Assembly: GCA_961205875.1 (NCBI GenBank)
Contig: OY540810.1
Span: 28,706,001 to 28,770,000, forward strand
From: Sialis fuliginosa
Taxonomy: Eukaryota; Arthropoda; Insecta; Megaloptera; Sialidae
Reading direction: 5' to 3'
Length of the DNA stretch: 64,000 bases
Under the pieces are notes generated by a model, which saw only the letters and a program-made list of their open reading frames with translations, had not been told where the DNA came from and searched no databases. Shown piece after piece: positions 34,252 to 46,400 of the stretch (position 1 is its first letter; every line of letters starts with the position of its first letter). A program made the position numbers and the translations under genes.

Positions 34252-35921
34252 CAAGGTTAGTATATGTATAGGTTACCTCAGTAGGTTGTCAAAATCGAGA
34301 CAGGAGAGAGGGAACTACGTCACACCGCATGCTCAATTGCTGTCAGTCTATAGTATATCAAATGAATATATGGTAGAGTTCATAGTTTTTTTTATAATAT
34401 TTTGTGATATTAAGCGATTTTATGTAAAATAAGATTTTGTTGTTTAATTAAGGTATGTAGCCACTGATTTATGTGTTTTATTTAAATTTTCTCTACATAC
34501 AATAAGTAACATAATTAAAATTTTAGATTATAGATTGAAAAAATGTCGGAAGGTACTGTCAGTATATGCAAAAGTAACTCTAAAAAGCAAAGGAAGAAGA
34601 TGAAACCATATGAAACGTTAATCTTCAAAAGAAATGAATCAGAACATGTTATCGTAATGAATGCTGATCACTATACATACATTGACTATATGTATACATT
34701 GTCATTGTTCAATCTCCAATCCTGATCATTATCTGCTATGTGAGGATTAAAATATAATCAATACAATCATGGCAACTTTAAAAGTCATTTACACAAAATA
34801 GGAGTAACACAGTAAAACCATCAGAGATCTTCACCACATATAATTTTCACGTACTCTCTATGATATTGCTTGAAGACATCTACAGGACACAATATTAATC
34901 TACCAATATCTGTAGACTCACTTTTAGCCACGGAGAAACAATGGAATTACGAAGTGATTGTAGCATTAATTAAATGAGGTTATTCGCAGCGTACATGATG
35001 ACAGCGCTAAGTAGCATTTACGACTTTGGCGGGCTAAAATGAGAAGTATGTAAACAAATAATTTCAATAAAATATCACAATATATATAAATATATATTTT
35101 AGATAATTCTTTATGACTATAGTGCGGTTAATCATATTGACCTTTCTATTTTCAGTTAAAAATAAGCCCGCCACAAGTTCCCTCGGCGCTGTAATCGATT
35201 TAGTTTCTCCCGTTACCTGCTTCGCATCCAGCAAATAATAAATATTTTATTTAAAGTAGACAGTACAGACATAATAATAAATTTAAAATAATTACTACCT
35301 ATTATTAGACATAATATAAAGTAAGAAATAAAATATATTGTACTTAATTTAAGAATTTATATATTAAATTTGTATATTGTTGATATTAATGTAATACATA
35401 AATGCCAAAATAAACTTATTGTTGGTAGGTAAGTAGTCGTATCAATTCATGGTTTTACATTCTTATAAGAATGCTATATATAATAATATATAATATAGCT
35501 TTCCAGCAGTTGTGAGAAACATGCCGCATCCCAATTAAAAATATATATAAGTGCCTTAAAAATAAAAACTAAAGTATCATTAAGATTTATGAGCTTACAA
35601 TCAATAACTAATAATAAGAGTTTACTTTTACATGCATTTATTTTTTTATTTTATAATACTTCAATAATAAATAATTACGATAGTTTTATTTATATTTTAA
35701 ATATTATATGCAATGATTTGTGCTTTTGTAATTACATGTATTGTTAAAATAGTTTAAAATATCCAAAAATTCGAAATAATACGATGACAACGTTTAATAA
35801 ATATGTATTTGCAAGCCACTTTCCTGTATTACATTTAAATCAGCATGCGGTGTGACGTAATTCCCGCGCGGGCGCTGATTGGTCAAAACTACTGAGGTAA
35901 CCTATACATATAATAACCTTG
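34252..35921. mobile_element. 1,670-bp MULE-like element, copy 2
   Basis: Same length as the nested copy at 21026-22695 and visually identical throughout. Its own 9-bp duplication GATAGTGGA lies at 34243-34251 and 35922-35930. The CAAGG...CCTTG termini are perfect. Both copies carry TTGACCAATCAGCG context (on the reverse strand near the right end) and ACGTCA near both ends. The 60-codon frame recurs at 34543-34725. Confidence 0.9.
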
Positions 35922-35954
35922 GATAGTGGATACCTATGGAATTACTATTAAACC

Positions 35955-36175
35955 CTTCGAGCATATACCTACTAGAGGCAGCCTTTCCGTCCGCCGTACG
36001 AACAAGCGTGCGAGAGAGAAAGCGCGAATAAGTCTACAACCTTTCTCTTTCGCTCACCGAATTCAGCGCTCGGAGCGAGAGAGAAAGAATGTAAACTTAT
36101 TCGCGCTTTCTCTCTCGCACGCTTGTTTTGCACGGCCGAGCGGCAAGGCTGCCTCTAGTAGGTATATGCTCTAAG
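35955..36175. mobile_element. 221-bp hairpin MITE, copy 1
   Basis: Termini CTTCGAGCATATACC / GGTATATGCTCTAAG, 8-bp duplication ATTAAACC (35947-35954, 36176-36183). Almost all of the 221 bp is palindromic, including GAGAGAGAAAGCGCGAATAA and its inverse. A second copy of the same length is at 52648-52868. The 8-bp site suggests hAT or P-type mobilisation. Confidence 0.88.
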
Positions 36176-36183
36176 ATTAAACC

Positions 36184-36712
36184 GGATAATAATTAAAATA
36201 AATTACAGGTATTCGCGTGTTAAATAAGTGTACTTATTGTAGTTGATATACAATCGAACTTGTATGCATTTATTTATATATTTAACAAATCAATTTGATA
36301 AATTTGAATTTCGAACATCTGTTGACGCATGCGCATAATCAGTTTCGGTTGTTAGGAAATATTCAATTTCAGCCATCATGTCTGACTTATCATCAGTCCA
36401 GCCATGTCAATGGATTGAACATGCTATATTTGCTATATTTATTATTCTGTGAACAGATGATAACCTATTTTATTAAATAATAAAGAAGTGTGACAGATAT
36501 TATTTTATATCATATAAATTCTTTAAAAGTTAAAATATGCTAACAAATATTTATAATAGTGTACTGTAAGTAATAAGCACTGCAAATTCTATAAACTCTT
36601 AATAATATCATTTTGTTTTATTTATAAAAATCGGTTTAATACAATATTCTGTGTTCAATACAACTCTTATATTAATTTTTATTTAGATTTGAGTTAATTT
36701 TAGCGTTTTAAA
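36184..36712. other. 5' flank of GPALPP1
   Basis: Non-coding, AT-rich, presumably holding the GPALPP1 promoter and leader. An AG-containing pyrimidine tract shortly before 36713 leaves open a non-coding first exon farther upstream. No other feature is seen. Confidence 0.4.
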
Positions 36713-38361
36713 ATGTCTGATAGTGATAATTCAGATTCTGATTCTGGTATCCGTTATAAAACACAGAGTGTTAGAAATGCCGAAGATATAGAAATTACTA
36801 AATTAGAACATAAAAATAAGTATTCTAGACACAAAGAAGAAAATAAAGATGATAGTGATAATACACATGAGTCAACTTTACCAGCACATTTAAGAAAAAA
36901 CAACGATAGTTCTAGTTCACATTTAATTTCAGATGATTCTAATGAATCAATCGAGCCAAAAATTTGTGGCCCTACTATGCCTCAGTTTAATAAAGATAAA
37001 TGTAGTTCAGATGATTCTAATGAATCAATTGATCCTAAAATTTGTGGTCCAATTTTACCTCCTCATTTAAAAAAAGATAAAAATAATTCAGATGATTCTA
37101 ATGAATATTTTGGACCAAAAATTTGTAGTCCAACTTTGTCTCCTCATTTAAAAAAAGATAAATATAGTTCAGATGATTCTTATGAATCCCTTGGGCCAAA
37201 AATTTGTGGTCCAGCATTACCTCCTGACCTGGGAAAAGAAAAAAATACTTGTTCAAATATAACTTCAGAAACCAACTCGGATGATTCTAATGGATCTTTT
37301 GAATCAAAAATTTGTGGTCCAGTTTTGCCTCCTCATTTAAAAAAAGATAATTCAGAAAACATTAATAAATCCATTGAATCAATTACTGAAACAAAAGAAT
37401 CAAAGAAAGTTGATACTAAAATATATGGTCCTATAATTCCATCCCATTTAAGAAATAATATAGAAATTAATGTTTCAAACAAAACTGTGAGCAATACAGA
37501 TAAATCGGAGGAGAGTGATTCCGATGATGATATGATAGGACCGTTACCTGCTACAATTCAAAAGAAAAGTAAAAGTACTATCGAGTTAGAAGAGAGAGCT
37601 TTAGAAATAAAACTCAACAAAATGAACCCTAAACCAATTGAAACTGTCCGTGAGGAATGGATGTTAGAATTACCTGATGTAAAAGTACCATCTTTAGGGT
37701 TAGGTTCACGGCAATTTAAAAATAAGGAAGGGCCAGATTTTAGTGATAGAACTTCATGGACAGATACACCAAAAAGTAAAATAAAGAAGGAAAAGAAAAA
37801 TGATTTGAAAGAGGAAACTAAACTGGAACATATGAGAAAAAGAGATCTAGAACAAGAGGCGATGATAAAGAAATATAAGAAACATAAAAATAATGATTCA
37901 CTTTTGGATTTACACCAGAAGAAGTTATCAGAACAGGTAATGTAAAAAATAATACACTAATTCTAGGTTTTTAAATATAAAACAGCATTTGTGACAAGGC
38001 TTAAAGATGATGTTTACTGTTATGTGTATAAGATGTTTAGAGTTCAAAACAATTAACTCGTTTTTCAGTAAACAACAAATATACTTTTTTTTTCAATTGA
38101 AAAATACTTTATATTCCATATCCAAAAATTTAATTAAATTCATAATAAAAATGTTTTATTATTCTAAAAATGCAATTTAATTAATAAAGATAATATGATT
38201 TTCAGAAAAAGAAGTCAGACGAAAAACCAGAAAGAACACCATTTAATCGGGATACTGATTTAAAAGTAAATAGGTTCGACGAAGTGCAAAAAAAATCTAT
38301 TATAAAAAAAGCAATGCATCTAGATGATAGATTTTCAAGTGGTCAATCAAAATTCTTATAA
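36713..38361 (+). CDS. GPALPP1: GPALPP motif-containing protein 1 (DUF3752)
   Basis: Two exons, 36713-37936 and 38206-38361, join in phase 0 to 459 aa. The C-terminal DUF3752 region is clear: REEWMLELPDVKVPSLG, SRQFKNKEGPDFSDRTSWTD, then RTPFNRDTDLKVNRFDEVQKK and a tail ending SGQSKFL. The N-terminal half is a disordered Ser/Asp/Lys-rich region in which a ~30-aa unit (SDDSNES, then KICGPxLPPHLKKDK) is repeated about five times from aa ~75, followed by two degenerate versions (KIYGPIIPSHLR, MIGPLPATI). Vertebrate GPALPP1 has only a few spaced GPALPP motifs. Molecular role poorly known; probably nuclear. Confidence 0.92.
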
Positions 38362-40565
38362 ATTCATTCATACCACAACTTTATTCTCCAGGGAAATTAT
38401 ATTACAATCTTACAAATTGATAATACAATACAAATTATAAGCCATATTCGTCTCAGTTTAAATAAATAATGATTTAATCTTTATATAATTAAGTACAAAA
38501 TTTTTTTGCGGATGATTTTATAAATCTTTTAGGTATCTAGATACTAATTTCTATGTATGTAAAGCCATATTTATACAGATTAAAACTGTGTAAATGCGGC
38601 TTAAGTTTAATTTTTATTAATTCTTTTTAAAGAATATGGCTTTAGAGATATATATATATATATTTAAAATATAATAAAAGTATAAACAATTATATTAATT
38701 CTAGATACATGACTCAAAGTGGAATTGATATATAATATTACATAAAACACATCATAAACAAAAACAAAGGAATACATTTTTTTTTTCGGAAATAATAATG
38801 CTGCCAATATACAAAATGATTAAAAAGACTTACCAAAATAAATATTTTTTAGTAGTGACTTTTTGATCACCTCTAATTTTTAAATTAAAATTAAAAATAT
38901 AAACATACTTCAGTACTTCATGAACACTTCTACATTCAAGATTCTTATAGATAAAAACATACTAATAACATTTTATATAAAATTACAAAATATTGTATCT
39001 ATTAATTTTAGCGAACTTTTACATCAAATTCAACATTTTTTTTTTAAATAACAAACACAAAGTGTAATGCTTTTCATCATATAAAGATGAATTTCTATAT
39101 TGAAAATATACAATAATTATTTTTATTGATTTTGATGTAAAAATCATTGTTAATTAATATTTGTAATTGCTGTATAAATACTGAATAAAATTTTTTATTA
39201 CTATTTTGTGTTTGTGATGCATTTTTCTATTATACATGTGCTAACACACAGTATGGTAAAATAATTTACCAAATGCACAAAAAAAGGTTGTGCTGTTTTC
39301 AAGTAATTTATATTTTCTATATTTATTTTCACAAATTCAAAAAACTACATGTCGATTAATATACAGACGTTCATAGTAACATTTCATTAAAACAAGACAG
39401 ATAACTTTTTGTTGCTGAATTGATGATTTTATGTTTAAATATATGGAATAGGTTCTTCTGGTAATTTTAAATCTTTGGCTATTTTTTGGTAATTTTGATT
39501 AGGATAGGTTACGTTATGCAGACCATATATTACAATAATGTTTTTTAAACTATTTCAACATGAAGTAAACATAATAAATATGAGTTAATCATCCAACAAT
39601 TTTTTATTTTTATGAAAAAATGTTAGGAAACACTTAAATATGACCCCCCCTCCTCCCCATGTAGACAATAGAGCTGTACTCCCCTCCCCCTAAAAGAGTT
39701 ACATGATTTATGGACATTCCCAAAGATATTTTGGTATGTTATTCTGTTTTGCACTGATTTTAACACTGAGTTATCACTCAAGTTATATAGTATCTTTGAC
39801 TGTAACAAATCAATTATTTATACCAATTGCTTCACTATTACATGTTTTAGCTTATATTAGTAGACTGGCTTCGCCCGCTTGGACTACGGAATTATTGTTT
39901 AGGGTTTTTGAAAAATATAGTTGATTTAAGTACAAACACGATTAGTTATTATCGTAACAATAACTAATCAAAACCTAACGTACCTAAAAAAACATACTAA
40001 ATTTAAAAGTTAATAATTGAAAACAAAATAAACAACTGCTGACCGAGCGAAAAATCTTCCCTCCCCCCGCGACACTTCATTATAGTTCGTGCGAATTGCC
40101 GCGAATAATATGTTATTGTATGTTTATTTCACATTATTTCCTAAACCAAAAGACCAAATTGGATTCTGTAAAGGGCAAATTATATCTACATTAAGTACTT
40201 ATGACGATGAAATCATTTATTTCGATAAGGATTAATGTTTTGCAGGTCATAAGTCCACGTAAACAGAACCCAAATATTTTAAATTTTCTTTGTAACATAA
40301 AAGCAGTCATTGTGGCTTAAATATAAAAGTTAGACATATGGTGTCACGGACTTGATTTACTATTATCGTCATTGCTTAGTTGTTATGTTACCTAATGTAA
40401 CAAAATATAGCCTATAACCTGGCCAGAGAATGTACCTATGAATTAAAAAAGAAACCATGTAAATCTGATAAGTGGTTCTCGAGTGATAAGTGCACTAATG
40501 GACAGACAGATAGAGAGACGTTGAGCTTTATATGAGCACCATACATGAGTAGAAATGTTTACTTA
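38362..40565. other. Gene-poor spacer, first part
   Basis: No coding exon could be supported here. A fragment resembling the GGGAGTGTCCAT MITE family, reverse orientation, ends near 39722 (TTATGGACATTCCC). The remainder is AT-rich without recognisable structure. Confidence 0.4.
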
Positions 40566-40771
40566 GTCCTAGAGATCCTTGTTTTATAACCAAAAACAAT
40601 ATTTTCTTTATATTCGAATATAAATATACACTTTTAATCCAACTATATTATTGTTTTTGTCTGACAGTATTGCTTTAAAGAGAAACAATAATATAGATAA
40701 TTTATAGTTTATTAAGAGTGTATTCTTATATTAAGAAAATATTGTTTTTGTTATAAAACAAGGATTTCTTA
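40566..40771. repeat. Palindromic repeat
   Basis: TCCTTGTTTTATAACCAAAA at about 40576 is inverted near 40745 (TTTTGTTATAAAACAAGGA), with AATATTTTCTT/AAGAAAATATT adjoining. A MITE-like hairpin of ~200 bp; target duplication unresolved. Confidence 0.55.
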
Positions 40772-40970
40772 GCCCATATAAATTTCTGATTTTGAAAAAA
40801 AAATTTATTTGAAAACAGCAAGATTTTTTTTTGGCACCTGATACATAAATTAATTATTTTTTCTGTAAAAATGTAGTACAGGTAACTTTATATATATATA
40901 ATTTATATTAAAAAGCATAGATAATAATAATATTACATATATATATTTATAAAAGATACATTTTTGGTTA

Positions 40971-41236
40971 ATACGGAGAATATGGGTGTCCCGACGTCAC
41001 TACTATCAAAAATCACGTGTTGATGTGTTAGAATAGAGTAGAATGTGCTGTATCTATTGTAACATGTAGGAATTTTTATTTCACAATTATGTATTAGTAA
41101 AAACAGTTCGTTGCAGCGGAGATTGAATCCCCATTTTTTACTATATTAACCCCCTTTCACCCCAATAGATCTATTCTGAATAACTACATAAGTGTTTTTG
41201 ACAGTTGTGACGTCGGGACACTCTTACTGTCCGTAT
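40971..41236. mobile_element. 266-bp mariner-type MITE
   Basis: Ends ATACGGAGAATATGGG and inverse (CTCTTACTGTCCGTAT), inner ends both GTCCCGACGTCA. TA on each side (40969-40970, 41237-41238) indicates Tc1/mariner-like insertion. A decayed relative sits at 10520-10730. Confidence 0.75.
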
Positions 41237-42077
41237 TAGCCACATTTTTATATATTTATCAATATTCAGATTTAAATAATTATTATTCGTTATAAAAATT
41301 TCAATAACAATATATTGTCATTATTATTGTTATTATTTCAGACTATGATCTTTTGAATTATATTTGGGCACTATTTTATACATGGTAAAATTTAAATAAT
41401 TATTAAATCTGAAATTCTTACTGTATATAAATTATATACTTGTCCAAACAGATATTAAATATATTGGGTACTTTTTACAAATTTAAATATCAAGTATCCA
41501 ATAAAATAAGTCCATAATAAATAAATTTGGTTCAATTTCTTGTATTCTAAAACTACTCTACAAATTTAGCAATATTTTTTATCTAAGTACCAATCCTACC
41601 AAAAAATACTTTTACAAAATTCAGCTGCCTTTACAAAACAGGTATACTCAAACAATTATCAAAACAATTGTTTGAATGTAATTGTTAAAATAAAGTCTAT
41701 ACTTCTATTGTCTACGATGCTACCAAATTGATACAAATAGTACTAAAAAAACACTGATTTAAAATAAATATCATTATTAGATTTTGTATAAAATCAAGTT
41801 GATTTTCATATTTGAACTTCACTCTTATTTCTATTGAAATGTTTTGCTTAAAATAATCATTTTACATTTTAAAAATGCATTGGTTTTTATATACACGGTG
41901 TGTATTTAAACTAGATATAATAAATGCAAATATATATGAACATATACAAAGTATTCTACATTGGTATTATTTAAACTTAATCATAATTTACTGTACTTGG
42001 TTATTTAAATGATGAATAACTCAATCTCACAATAGTCCAGTAATTGTAGGTTTCAACTGTGAAAAAAATGTAGTTAA

Positions 42078-42818
42078 CTGAATTTTTGTATACAGCTTCA
42101 TTAAGGTGTTTTAAAAAATTTCTAAAAAGTTATATAATATCATGCTGGTATTGCAAGATATTGTAGGTCTAATGTCATGAAAAACGGGTTTTTGGCAAAT
42201 ATCTCAGTTCCTATGGCTCGGAGGTCAATGAGGTTGTATATTATAAAATTCTCAAGAAAAAAGGTTCAATTTTTAATCAATTTTTATCACATTTAGTAGA
42301 ATATGGCAATTTATGAAAAAAATACCATTCCTGTACAATTTTATGATCATAATCTATAACTAAGCTCTTGCAAAGTTATTTAATGGTTCTACTAAAATAA
42401 GTTATGGACATATTGAGTAGAAGAGAGAAAAATTGTGTTAAATTGATGTGCATTTAACAACAGGTATATCAAAAATGATTTTTTAGTATATCCAATTGGC
42501 ACACCTTATAGAGAATTACGCATACTCTATCTTTTGTCACCAAATTTATGAAGTGGTGAATGCATAGTTATTCAATGCCTACTTTCTCCATGCTTTACCA
42601 CAAAACGTTTTTTAACTATTTTTAAGTTGTATATATAAATAATATACAATTTCTATAATAACTCCCATTTACCTCCAAGCCATAGGAAGCGAAATATTCA
42701 CGAAAAATCATTTTTCATGTCTTTTAGACCTTCCATATCTCGCAGCGCCCACAATACCGATGGGAACTTTCTACACGTTATTTAAAACTCCGTAACGAAG
42801 GTGTATACAAAAATTCAG
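42078..42818. mobile_element. ~740-bp inverted-repeat element
   Basis: CTGAATTTTTGTATACA at 42078 and its inverse ending at 42818, with further inner matches (ATGTCATGAAAAACGGG against its diverged inverse near 42710, and CCTATGGCT against its inverse near 42680). There is no coding capacity; superfamily not determined. Confidence 0.65.
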
Positions 42819-42837
42819 CTCTGCTATTTTTTTTGTA

Positions 42838-43007
42838 GATTGGTTACTTTTATGTATAAAATTACTTTTTGTTATGAACAAACAAAATTATCACAAGCAA
42901 AATCAAAAGAACTGTTAATGGATTTGTTTCGTACTGAAATTAACTTGTTTGAATCCATGTTAAATACAAATCAACAATTAAAAATAAATGTATTTTGCAC
43001 AGAATAA
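42838..43007 (+). CDS. Orphan exon-like open frame
   Basis: A strong acceptor (TTTTTTTTGTAG at about 42827-42838) precedes an open frame that ends TAA at 43005-43007. It includes EQTKLSQAKSKELLMDLF and INLFESMLNTNQQ, a charged amphipathic-helix pattern typical of a coding last exon. I found no matching upstream exon: the preceding 740 bp is a mobile element. It may be the last exon of a gene I cannot assemble, a relic severed by the insertion, or chance. The helical tail loosely recalls small ciliary coiled-coil proteins, too weak to name. Confidence 0.3.
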
Positions 43008-43140
43008 ATTATGATATTGTTACACAGTTGTGTGGACTCTGTAACTTTACGTAATTTTATATTCATACAAATATAGACAAATACAAGATGATCACAAATA
43101 TTCAGAAAAATAATGTGATTTTACCAGTACCTTAAAATAC

Positions 43141-43249
43141 AGTTTCTCTGACGTTTTCTCCATCATTAAGTAGCAGTCACTTTTAATGTTTTCCTTTGAC
43201 CTATTAATAGGCCCGTCTTTTCCATATCTGTGGCCATCCTGAACTAAAA
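43141..43249 (-). other. Possible alternative exon downstream of BCR-like gene
   Basis: On the reverse strand a TTTTTAG acceptor is followed by ~36 open codons (QDGHRYGKDGPINRSKENIK...) up to a GTACTGG donor-like site. It lies 180 bp beyond the BCR-like stop. Phase does not match an obvious donor in the last exon, so it is noted as unproven. Confidence 0.2.
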
Positions 43250-43430
43250 ATAATAAATTACACACTATCAGCTGTAAAAAACTCTAAACCATACAAAAAT
43301 TTCAAATTGCACGTTCATGTTGCCAAAAAATGGCGTCTGCTGTAATTGAAAAAATATTTTATCACAGACGCGATACTAATGATAAGTAGTATTATTTAAG
43401 AAGAGGAGTAGTGTAGGGGGATAGGCACAT

Positions 43431-46400
43431 CTATAAGCTAGTATTAATTCCACTTGATACATTATTTGTAGTTGCTTTGTATTTGCTCTGCTTGTATGCT
43501 TGCAGGAAGGCGTAAAGTATTCCCGCTTGCGCCATCACATCTACGGTACCAGCGGCAAGAAGGTCCCTTTGTTTACCTCCGCTGTCTTTGCCCCCGGCCG
43601 GGCGCAACAGAGTTGGTCCAAACACTGTCGCTAAATTATGTAACGACATTTTGTTTTCAGTCTCATGTTCATTTACCCTGTATAGAATAAATGTTGAATA
43701 ATAATGATAATATAAAAAAATTCAATAAAAATGGTAGTAGTTACAAAAATTAATCTTCACCTGATTAAGTGTTGTAAAATAAAGTTAATGCAATGTTGAT
43801 TTTGTGTCGGTAGTCTATTGAAACATTCCTGAAGAGCGTGAAACCGCCTTTTCTCATTGTCACTGACAGAGTTGTAAGCATCGAATAGCTGTGAATACAT
43901 GTTGTCTGTAAACAGAGCTTCGGGAAGCTCTCGTAAATATGTTTTTAATATCCCTGTCACGGAATGTATGTCAACTTCTTTGAGCAATTGTTCTGCTTCA
44001 TATGAATCTAAAAAAAATACATTTTAAATTGTAGAATTCACTTGCCTTAATCCCAGTATTATAAAATACAACACAAAATTCATTCTACTGTTAGATTTAT
44101 TTCATTTATAAAGTAATTAATAGCATCTGAAAAGTGCCTAACCTTTTTCAAATGATTTTTTAAGTCGAGATAAATCAGATGCAGAACCAGAAACTCTGTA
44201 AACACCAACTTCAGACATTCCTCTTCGTTCCACTTCTCTTATACAAGACGTGATAATAAAAGGAACTTCCCGTTTTTGCCTCCTGAAAATGAACGCATTA
44301 GATAGGTACTTAACTCTTCCTCTAATTCTTTTAACTTACTTGCAAACTTGTTGAATTTTAGCACCAAATAAAGCCCCTGGTTTCGCACTAGAAACTCTTC
44401 TTAAAGTGATTTCACTTGGGATAAACTTTAATGTGATTGTTAGCGTAGTATTATTTTGAAATTTTATTTTCCGTTCGACTAATTGATCTGTAAGCCACGT
44501 ACGGCTAAGTTTCTGTGTGTGTATTGCAAATATTGTCGGCCTGGGTCCTCCAGCTTCTTCGTAAACAAGTATCCTTAAATTTTGTGATCCTTCCATATCT
44601 ATTACATATGTTTCGTTGAATCTAGGTGCCGCTGAATGGCAAACCATTTGGCTACGTGATTTACGGAAATAATGACCATAAGAGTCAACTTCAATGCATA
44701 TGTACAAATCTGTAAGAAAAAATACATGAATTTTTTTTTTTTTTTTAATTTTTAAATTGTCTTGTATTTTGTAATGTAAATAGCATAATTTTAGTTAACA
44801 AGATTTAAAATTATTTTAAACTTACCAGCAGGCCGATCAAGACCAATAAGATCCTGAATCGTCAAATGTAAGTCTCCAATTAAAAGACTCTCGTCGCGAC
44901 CTGACCTCATCAAATAAGAACCCATGTTGGTTTGTAAGAATTGACGACATGCTGTTATCCATGATTGTAGTTCTAACATATTTAAAGGCACCCCTTGTGT
45001 TGGGGGTTGAGTTTGCTATAAAGTAATAAATAGTCAATGAAAGTAAATTCACAAGTTAAAATAAAATGTTACATTTTTCAAATACAATAAATTACATAAT
45101 ATATACCTGTAAAGCATGAATGGTTTCAATCCATTGTGTTCTTTCATATTCCGATGATAGAAAGAATGTCATTATTTTCTGAGTCCCTCTGTTACTTAAA
45201 CGGAAAACAAGATTCGGAGAAGCGAGGACTAATTGACATTCTAACTCTGCTAATTTTTTACGATGTTTTTCACCGGCTCCTCTTCCAACTATTCTCAGCC
45301 GTTGCTAGAAAGAAAAATAAATATTTCAAAACTATTTTTTAACTAAATTTAATCTGGGACTAGCACTTACTTTCTCATCTCCCATACCAGAAGTCTGTTT
45401 GTCTTCTGCCAATATTTGATCCCGTACAGTACATGCTTGTGATTTTAAAGCAACAATATTTGCTGGGGAATTCTCCCTAGGTTCATTTGTTGATCCCGAT
45501 TCATCTAGTACAACTATATCGACAAGCGGAATGAACCATTTTAATTCAAACGTGAATTTTTCTCGCCCGGAAGGCTTATATTTTGCACAAGCTATGACAT
45601 CATTAAATAAAAATAAATGTCTCAGTTTCCGATGTCCTTCGCTGAGTTCGACTATGAACGAATTCTTTACTAATCTCCGTTGCGCTCGGTCGTTTGCCTA
45701 AAAGATTATAATTAATACTTGTTTCTGGAAACATAATGCTTAAACTTTTAAATATTTACTTACAGGAAACATTGATTTTGTTTGAATAATATTAAATTCA
45801 TCTAGAAATGTTTGAGTCCTCGCTAAGGCTTCATTTAATATTGTATGATCAGAATGTGATGGTGGTGTATACTTTAATAAATCCTTTAAAAAAATTAAAT
45901 TAACAAATTAGTGTTGAAAAATCATTTTGAGTGAATTTAAAATACTTACGTGTAAGACTAAAGCGTTCTTCTGAACTCTAGCTACGGGTTTGTGAAGTAA
46001 ATCTTCCAAAGATATCGATTGCCCTTGTCCCGCTAATGATTTACATCTTATATCGCTTGTGATTTCTTTGAATTGGTGATTATTTGCGCTGCATTTTCGT
46101 ACTGTATCTGTTGCATGAGCATAGTTGTGTAAAAAGGCTCCGTAAAGCATTAAATTTGTCGCCTGAATTGAAAAAAAAAATATTTTTCAAAATTCAAAAT
46201 TCCTATTATACTCCAGACAAACATACCAACATATAAAAAAGTTTCCCAATAGATTTCCGATCATCCCAACCGTCCTGATCAATTGTAGCTTGTTTGAGTC
46301 CTTGTAAAAATGTCTGATGAAGCTTACATAATTCAGGTATTTTATAGAACATTGTATTAAACTCTACTTCTGAAATAACTGGTTGTGACGTAGTCAAAGT

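Noticed and set aside
39623-39924. Overlapping frames on both strands (61 and 73 aa) in the 38-43 kb spacer
   Set aside because: No splice context, no family resemblance and no codon bias; part overlaps a MITE fragment.
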